Shown here: piece after piece, positions 33,426 to 36,892 of the stretch
Numbering within the stretch: the first letter of the stretch is position 1
Layout: each line of letters starts with the position of its first letter
Source of the DNA: Gammaproteobacteria bacterium
GTDB taxonomy: Bacteria > Pseudomonadota > Gammaproteobacteria > Arenicellales > UBA868
NCBI GenBank assembly: GCA_011523045.1
Contig: WTHR01000046.1
Location: forward strand, 13,687 to 50,578
Reading direction: 5' to 3'
DNA length: 36,892 nt
Position numbers and translations under genes: made by a program
The notes under the pieces: model-generated
What the model saw: only the letters and a program-made list of their open reading frames with translations
What the model was told of the DNA's origin: nothing
The model's database searches: none

Positions 33426-34229
33426 TCAACCACTGTTTCGCTGATTGGCCAGCCAAGCCTGATACTCAGCTTCCTCGACTACATCTACTACGATGGGCAT
33501 ATAGCCGTGATCCTTGCCGCACAGTTCTGCGCACTGTCCCCGAAACGTGCCTGTCTCATCCGCACGCACCCACATCTCGTTGATGAAACCGGGAATGGCG
33601 TCTTTTTTACCGCCTAACTGCGGAACCCACCAGGCGTGAATTACGTCTCTTGCTGTCAGCAGAATTCGAACCTTCTTGCCTACAGGAATCACCATATGGT
33701 TATCGACTTCCAGAAGATAATTCTCACCCTTGGCTTCAGAACCAGTAATCTGGCTCTGCGGTGTGGTGAGTTTGCTGAAGAAGTCCACGTTGTCTTCCAT
33801 ATAGTCGTAGTGCCAACCCCACTGGTACCCGGTGACCTTGACGACCATATCGGATTCCGTGGTGTCCTCCATCAGCAGCAGCGCTTTGGTGGACGGCACT
33901 GCCATCACAATCAGGATCAGGGTCGGGATCACCGTCCAAATCACTTCGGCTTTTGTTGAATGTGAGAACTTGGCAGGCTGAGCACCTTTGCTCTTGCGAA
34001 ACTTCACGATCGAATAGAACATGACCGCAAAGACAATCACGCCGATCACCGTAACGATGTACATGATCAGCATATGCAGGTCGTACTGCACGCGTGCGAT
34101 CTCTGTCACGGGTCGCTGCAGGTTCAAGGCCCATTCGGCCTGTACGCTGGCGGGCATTGCCCACAGAACCAGCGTGCTAACAAGAGCTGATCCTGCACCC
34201 AGAAGATGCTTCAGTCGATTTACGATCAT
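33426..34229 (-). CDS. coxB: Cytochrome c oxidase subunit II CoxB/CtaC
   Basis: Subunit that accepts electrons from cytochrome c through the binuclear CuA centre. The start at 34229 (AGGGA upstream) gives 267 residues; a 22-codon in-frame extension upstream is not signal-like. A signal peptide (LVSTLVLWAMPASVQA) is followed by two membrane helices and a cupredoxin domain. CuA ligands are DVIHAWWVP (His) and CAELCGKDHGYMP (two Cys, His, Met). The region VKVTGYQWGWHYDY is the aromatic electron-entry patch. There is no fused cytochrome c domain, so an external cytochrome c is needed. Confidence 0.96.
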   Translation of the reverse strand: MIVNRLKHLLGAGSALVSTLVLWAMPASVQAEWALNLQRPVTEIARVQYDLHMLIMYIVTVIGVIVFAVMFYSIVKFRKSKGAQPAKFSHSTKAEVIWTVIPTLILIVMAVPSTKALLLMEDTTESDMVVKVTGYQWGWHYDYMEDNVDFFSKLTTPQSQITGSEAKGENYLLEVDNHMVIPVGKKVRILLTARDVIHAWWVPQLGGKKDAIPGFINEMWVRADETGTFRGQCAELCGKDHGYMPIVVDVVEEAEYQAWLANQRNSG

Positions 34230-34302
34230 TTTTGTTTCCCTGAGAATGTGCATTTGCAATTGAAACTTTTCTTGAACAAACCCTTTATGGTGCACTAGAG
34301 CG

Positions 34303-34770
34303 CTACAGTGCGCGTTGCAACGCTTTGGCTGTTTTGATCCTGTCCTCTTCTGTCAACGCCGTCCCGATTTCCACATAACGGCCATGCGAGCCAACCAGCA
34401 GCCTGCTGGGATACCAGTGACCACCAGCCGCTAACCTCACCTGCGTCCAGTAACGATTCAGCTTCCCTGATGTCTCGCCGTGCCGCCCTCTTTGATAAAG
34501 GCAGACATCATCGCCTTTGGCTTCGACGAGATCATAAAACCTGGAACGTCTTTGCAGGATCAAAAAGACCGCCGCCACAATCGCAATCTCGAGCCCTAAA
34601 AAGGGCAGGACCGGCCACGCGCCCAGCATCAACATGTATGCGCCGATCAAGACCGCAACCAAAGCAAAAGTCAGCACGAGCACCTTAACGCCGCGAAGTG
34701 AAAGCGAACAATCGGGTCTAATCAACAGACGAAAATCTCGCCCATCAGGGGCGGTCTGAAAAAAAGTCAT
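34303..34770 (-). CDS. DUF2244 domain-containing membrane protein
   Basis: A 155-residue protein with two close membrane segments (VKVLVLTFALVAVLIGAYMLMLGAW and LPFLGLEIAIVAAVFLILQRR) and a C-terminal soluble part ending ESRL-like (WYPSRLLVGSHGRYVEIGTALTEEDR). This fits DUF2244, an unstudied integral membrane family that often lies beside cytochrome oxidase genes. Here it is directly upstream of coxB, 73 bases away and on the same strand, which suggests an oxidase-related role, though this is positional only. Confidence 0.85.
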   Translation of the reverse strand: MTFFQTAPDGRDFRLLIRPDCSLSLRGVKVLVLTFALVAVLIGAYMLMLGAWPVLPFLGLEIAIVAAVFLILQRRSRFYDLVEAKGDDVCLYQRGRHGETSGKLNRYWTQVRLAAGGHWYPSRLLVGSHGRYVEIGTALTEEDRIKTAKALQRAL

Positions 34771-34997
34771 TTGCTACGCTAAACACCATGGCTGGGGAGT
34801 CTCAACACAATCGCGTCGGAAGCCTCTGATCCAGCCGATTAAGGCCCTAAAACTGCGGCGAACACTAGCATAATTGCTGACGCACCATCAAGCATGATCG
34901 TCTTATCTCGCCCCTGATCATCACTTATAACCCAGCAATTTACTCAGTGAATTTTTGCCGGTTTCAGGCGCAATGGATACCCAAAGTAGACTGCCCT

Positions 34998-35822
34998 TTA
35001 TTGGGGTAAATCGACCCGCACACCCATGTTGGGGGTCTCTGACTGCTTTGAGGCCCATGCTACCCCGTAAACCAGCTCAAAAGTCGCTTGCAGCCGCTCT
35101 TCTTGCGGCGCATTGGAATGGTAGGCATCTGCAAACGCCTGCCACCGGTCTTTGCCGGTGAGACTGCGTCTGCGGCCTGCCAGCGCATTGGTTGCTCCCA
35201 GAGCGCGAAGATCGTCGACAAGCTTTTTCAATTCACCGTAACTGAAGTACACCCTATCAGCATCAACCACCGGTTCGGTAAATCCTGCACCAAGGAGCGC
35301 ATCACCTACGTTATGCATATCAGCAAATGAATGAACATGCGGATGATCGTCGACATGCTCCCAGGCAGCTCGTAGTTCTGTGAGTGTATCTGGGCCAAGA
35401 GTGGAGAAAACCACCACGCCGCCCGGTTTAAGTATCCGGTGCGCTTCCTTTAAGGCCGCATCCGGATCACACCAGGGCAAAACGAGATTAGCGAAAACGA
35501 GATCGAAAGTCGCCTCGGCAAAAGGCAAAGCGTTGGCATTGCCTGTCACTGGCGCCCATTTTCCTGTCAAGGAGTGCAGGTGAAGAGATAAAGCACAGAT
35601 ATCCAAGCCGACAACATATGCATCAGAGAAACGCTCGGCGAGGGTGCGCGACTCGGTTCCCGTGCCGCAGCCAAGGTCCAGGATAAGCTCTGGAACAAAA
35701 TTCAACAGGCCAAGACGCTCCACCAGTTCCTCGCCCGATCTTCTTGCAAGAATCGCATCTTGCGGATCGAAATCCCCCGCACGCCGAGAGGCTATTCGCA
35801 CTGATCTCGGGTCAAGCTCCAA
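34998..35822 (-). CDS. bioC: Malonyl-[acyl-carrier protein] O-methyltransferase BioC
   Basis: Methylates malonyl-ACP with SAM so that the fatty acid pathway can build the pimeloyl chain of biotin. It has 274 residues from a TTG start (purine-rich AGAGA upstream). SAM motif I is LILDLGCGTGTESRTLAE, and family features are the basic opening, NANALPFAEATFDLVFANLVLPWC, ILKPGGVVVFSTLGPDTLTELRAAW and HSFADMHNVGDALLGAGF. It is divergent from comF, a frequent pairing at biotin loci. bioF, bioH and bioB are not seen in the window. No clear BirA operator was recognised upstream. Confidence 0.93.
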   Translation of the reverse strand: MELDPRSVRIASRRAGDFDPQDAILARRSGEELVERLGLLNFVPELILDLGCGTGTESRTLAERFSDAYVVGLDICALSLHLHSLTGKWAPVTGNANALPFAEATFDLVFANLVLPWCDPDAALKEAHRILKPGGVVVFSTLGPDTLTELRAAWEHVDDHPHVHSFADMHNVGDALLGAGFTEPVVDADRVYFSYGELKKLVDDLRALGATNALAGRRRSLTGKDRWQAFADAYHSNAPQEERLQATFELVYGVAWASKQSETPNMGVRVDLPQ

Positions 35823-35930
35823 ACGTGTCTCTCTTCTCTTCCGGGCCTAGTTGGAATTTTTTTGCATATTAACTGCACGCTGTGAATAAGCACACAGCAT
35901 TGTCGCTGTTACCTCAACTACATTGCGCCA

Positions 35931-36704
35931 ATGGCACATCCATTTTCATCAGGAATCCAAATACCGCCTCTCAACTGGGAAAATTTCATAAGGATGGCGG
36001 GACGGACGGCACTGCAGTGGATGACCCCACCCTATTGCCTCCTTTGTCACGACCAACCGGAGTCTCGGAATGGCCTTTGCCACGACTGCTGGCACGGGCT
36101 GCCATTTATCCGTGACCCGCAGTGCCAGTATTGCGCTAGAGCGCTCAGCCGTCCCGGTATCTGCGGTCAATGTCAGCAAAGGCGACCGGCCTACGACAGC
36201 ACTATTGCGCCGCTTGCCTATGAAGACCCCGTTAATGAGATGCTCTGCGCACTGAAGTACCGCCAGCACCTGTCCTTCGCTCGCCCCATCGCCAGCGTGA
36301 TGGTCGATGCCGCAATTACCCAACGACAAAAGCGTCCGGATAAGCTTTGTGCAGTGCCCATGACATCGCGGGCACTTCGCAAAAGAGGTTTAAACCAGTC
36401 CGTCTTCATTGCCCGGTTCATCAGCAGAGCGCTTGGTATTCCGCTTTGTGCGTCGCTTCTAAAAAAGACCCGCCATACTGATCAGCAGTCGGGCCTCTCC
36501 GCAAAGCACCGTCAGAGCAACCTGGCCGGCGCGTTTTTGTGCAGGCGACGCCTCGATGGACAACACGTGGTCCTGATAGACGATATCCTGACTACCGGAG
36601 CGACCGCCAATGAGATCAGCAAAATCTTGAAGACCGCAGGTGCAGCCAGGGTGGATTTGTGGGCGTGTGCACGAACGCACCCACAACACAAACTTCTCAA
36701 TTAA
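35931..36704 (+). CDS. ComF family protein (phosphoribosyltransferase fold)
   Basis: A 257-residue protein of the ComF/GntX family, linked to DNA uptake in competent bacteria and otherwise of unknown biochemistry. Zinc-ribbon-like Cys pairs are at the N-terminus: CLLC...CHDC, then CQYC...CGQC. The PRTase-fold C-terminal domain has the block RGLNQSVFIARFISRALGIPL and the PRPP-loop VLIDDILTTGATANEISKIL. The start at 35931 has no clear ribosome site; ATG 35994 (just before TPPYCLLC) is an alternative. It is divergent from bioC and followed by a bidirectional terminator. Confidence 0.9.
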   Translation: MAHPFSSGIQIPPLNWENFIRMAGRTALQWMTPPYCLLCHDQPESRNGLCHDCWHGLPFIRDPQCQYCARALSRPGICGQCQQRRPAYDSTIAPLAYEDPVNEMLCALKYRQHLSFARPIASVMVDAAITQRQKRPDKLCAVPMTSRALRKRGLNQSVFIARFISRALGIPLCASLLKKTRHTDQQSGLSAKHRQSNLAGAFLCRRRLDGQHVVLIDDILTTGATANEISKILKTAGAARVDLWACARTHPQHKLLN

Positions 36705-36770
36705 GTGATGAGATCAAATCTTCCGCTAACCTTTCGGTTTGAATTTCTTGACCCTCGCAGGGATGCGCAA

Positions 36771-36800
36771 AAAAAACGCCCTCAGAAGAGGGCGTTTTTT
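36771..36800. terminator. Bidirectional Rho-independent terminator
   Basis: A-tract, CGCCCTC (36777-36783), loop AGAA, GAGGGCG (36788-36794), then TTTTTT. The A-tract on the left gives a T tract on the minus strand, so the hairpin can end transcription of comF and of the minus-strand gene that enters from the right. Confidence 0.92.
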
Positions 36801-36815
36801 GAATCAGGCTGCGCC

Positions 36816-36890
36816 TCAACAGAAATTGGCAGCGACGCAGGTGCCGCCTTCTGTCCACTGGACAGGCGGAACTATTCCACCCGCCTGCAG
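36816..36890 (-). CDS. C-terminal end of an unidentified minus-strand gene (truncated by window edge)
   Basis: One minus-strand frame is open from the window edge to a TGA (36818-36816), just before the bidirectional terminator. The last residues read GGTCVAANFC, with two Cys close to the end, as in some secreted proteins. Only 24 codons are visible, too few to identify the family or to be sure it is coding; its position before a terminator is the main support. Confidence 0.35.
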   Translation of the reverse strand: MQAGGIVPPVQWTEGGTCVAANFC

Positions 36891-36892
36891 CG

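Overview
The window reads as one contiguous piece of chromosome from a gammaproteobacterium. The evidence is the family content and gene order: trkA-trkH, ftsY next to rpoH, coaD-ferredoxin, rluF-like-pyrD, an aa3-type cytochrome oxidase cluster of the pseudomonad/oceanospirillad type, LpxL-type and GT9 heptosyltransferase LPS genes, and bioC divergent from comF. I cannot name a genus. IcmF with a LiuR-type regulator, a PuuB-like oxidase and an A1-type oxidase suggest an aerobic heterotroph that uses amino acids and short acyl-CoAs. I see no insertion sequence, prophage, CRISPR array, rRNA or tRNA.

Layout. 1-2181 (+): end of trkA, then trkH. 5460-2188 (-): argG, an LpxL/HtrB-type acyltransferase and a WaaC-like heptosyltransferase. 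5489-6551 (+): an argF leader (possible attenuator) and argF. 8533-6562 (-): ftsY and rpoH, with a perfect CIRCE element in front of rpoH. 8621-9256 (+): rsmD. 9847-9257 (-): an HD-domain protein. 9957-10734 (+): coaD and a ferredoxin. 11961-10731 (-): a histidine phosphatase and an AlkA-like glycosylase. 11977-12536: the only long gap, holding a candidate small RNA gene. 12537-14507 (+): a stand-alone FabD-like transacylase and an EamA transporter. 15709-14519 (-): an MFS transporter. 19089-15817 (-): the fused mutase IcmF, divergent from a MerR/LiuR-like regulator (19194, +). 19637-26672 (+): an AI-2E-type permease, an MFS exporter, purB, an RluF-like pseudouridine synthase, pyrD and a PuuB-like oxidase. 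34770-26719 (-): DUF2244, coxB, coxA, a 37-residue small protein, COX11, coxC, SURF1, a Sco-like protein, ctaB and a DUF938 methyltransferase, interrupted by one opposite-strand DUF2909 gene. 35822-34998 (-): bioC. 35931-36704 (+): comF. A bidirectional terminator and the tail of an unidentified gene follow.

Most genes are housekeeping. The cytochrome oxidase cluster supplies subunits I-III, Cu insertion (COX11, Sco-like), heme O synthesis (CtaB) and SURF1, but no heme A synthase gene (ctaA) is present. The interest lies in regulation: (i) an 81-nt candidate sRNA at about 12123-12203 with a near-consensus sigma-70 promoter, a strong terminator and a CCTCCTCC anti-Shine-Dalgarno motif between its two hairpins; (ii) a CIRCE operator placing rpoH, the heat-shock sigma gene, under apparent HrcA control; (iii) mutually exclusive antiterminator/terminator hairpins and a leader ORF ending Arg-Arg-Pro in front of argF; (iv) a 14-bp perfect palindrome inside the icmF promoter spacer, the likely LiuR operator.
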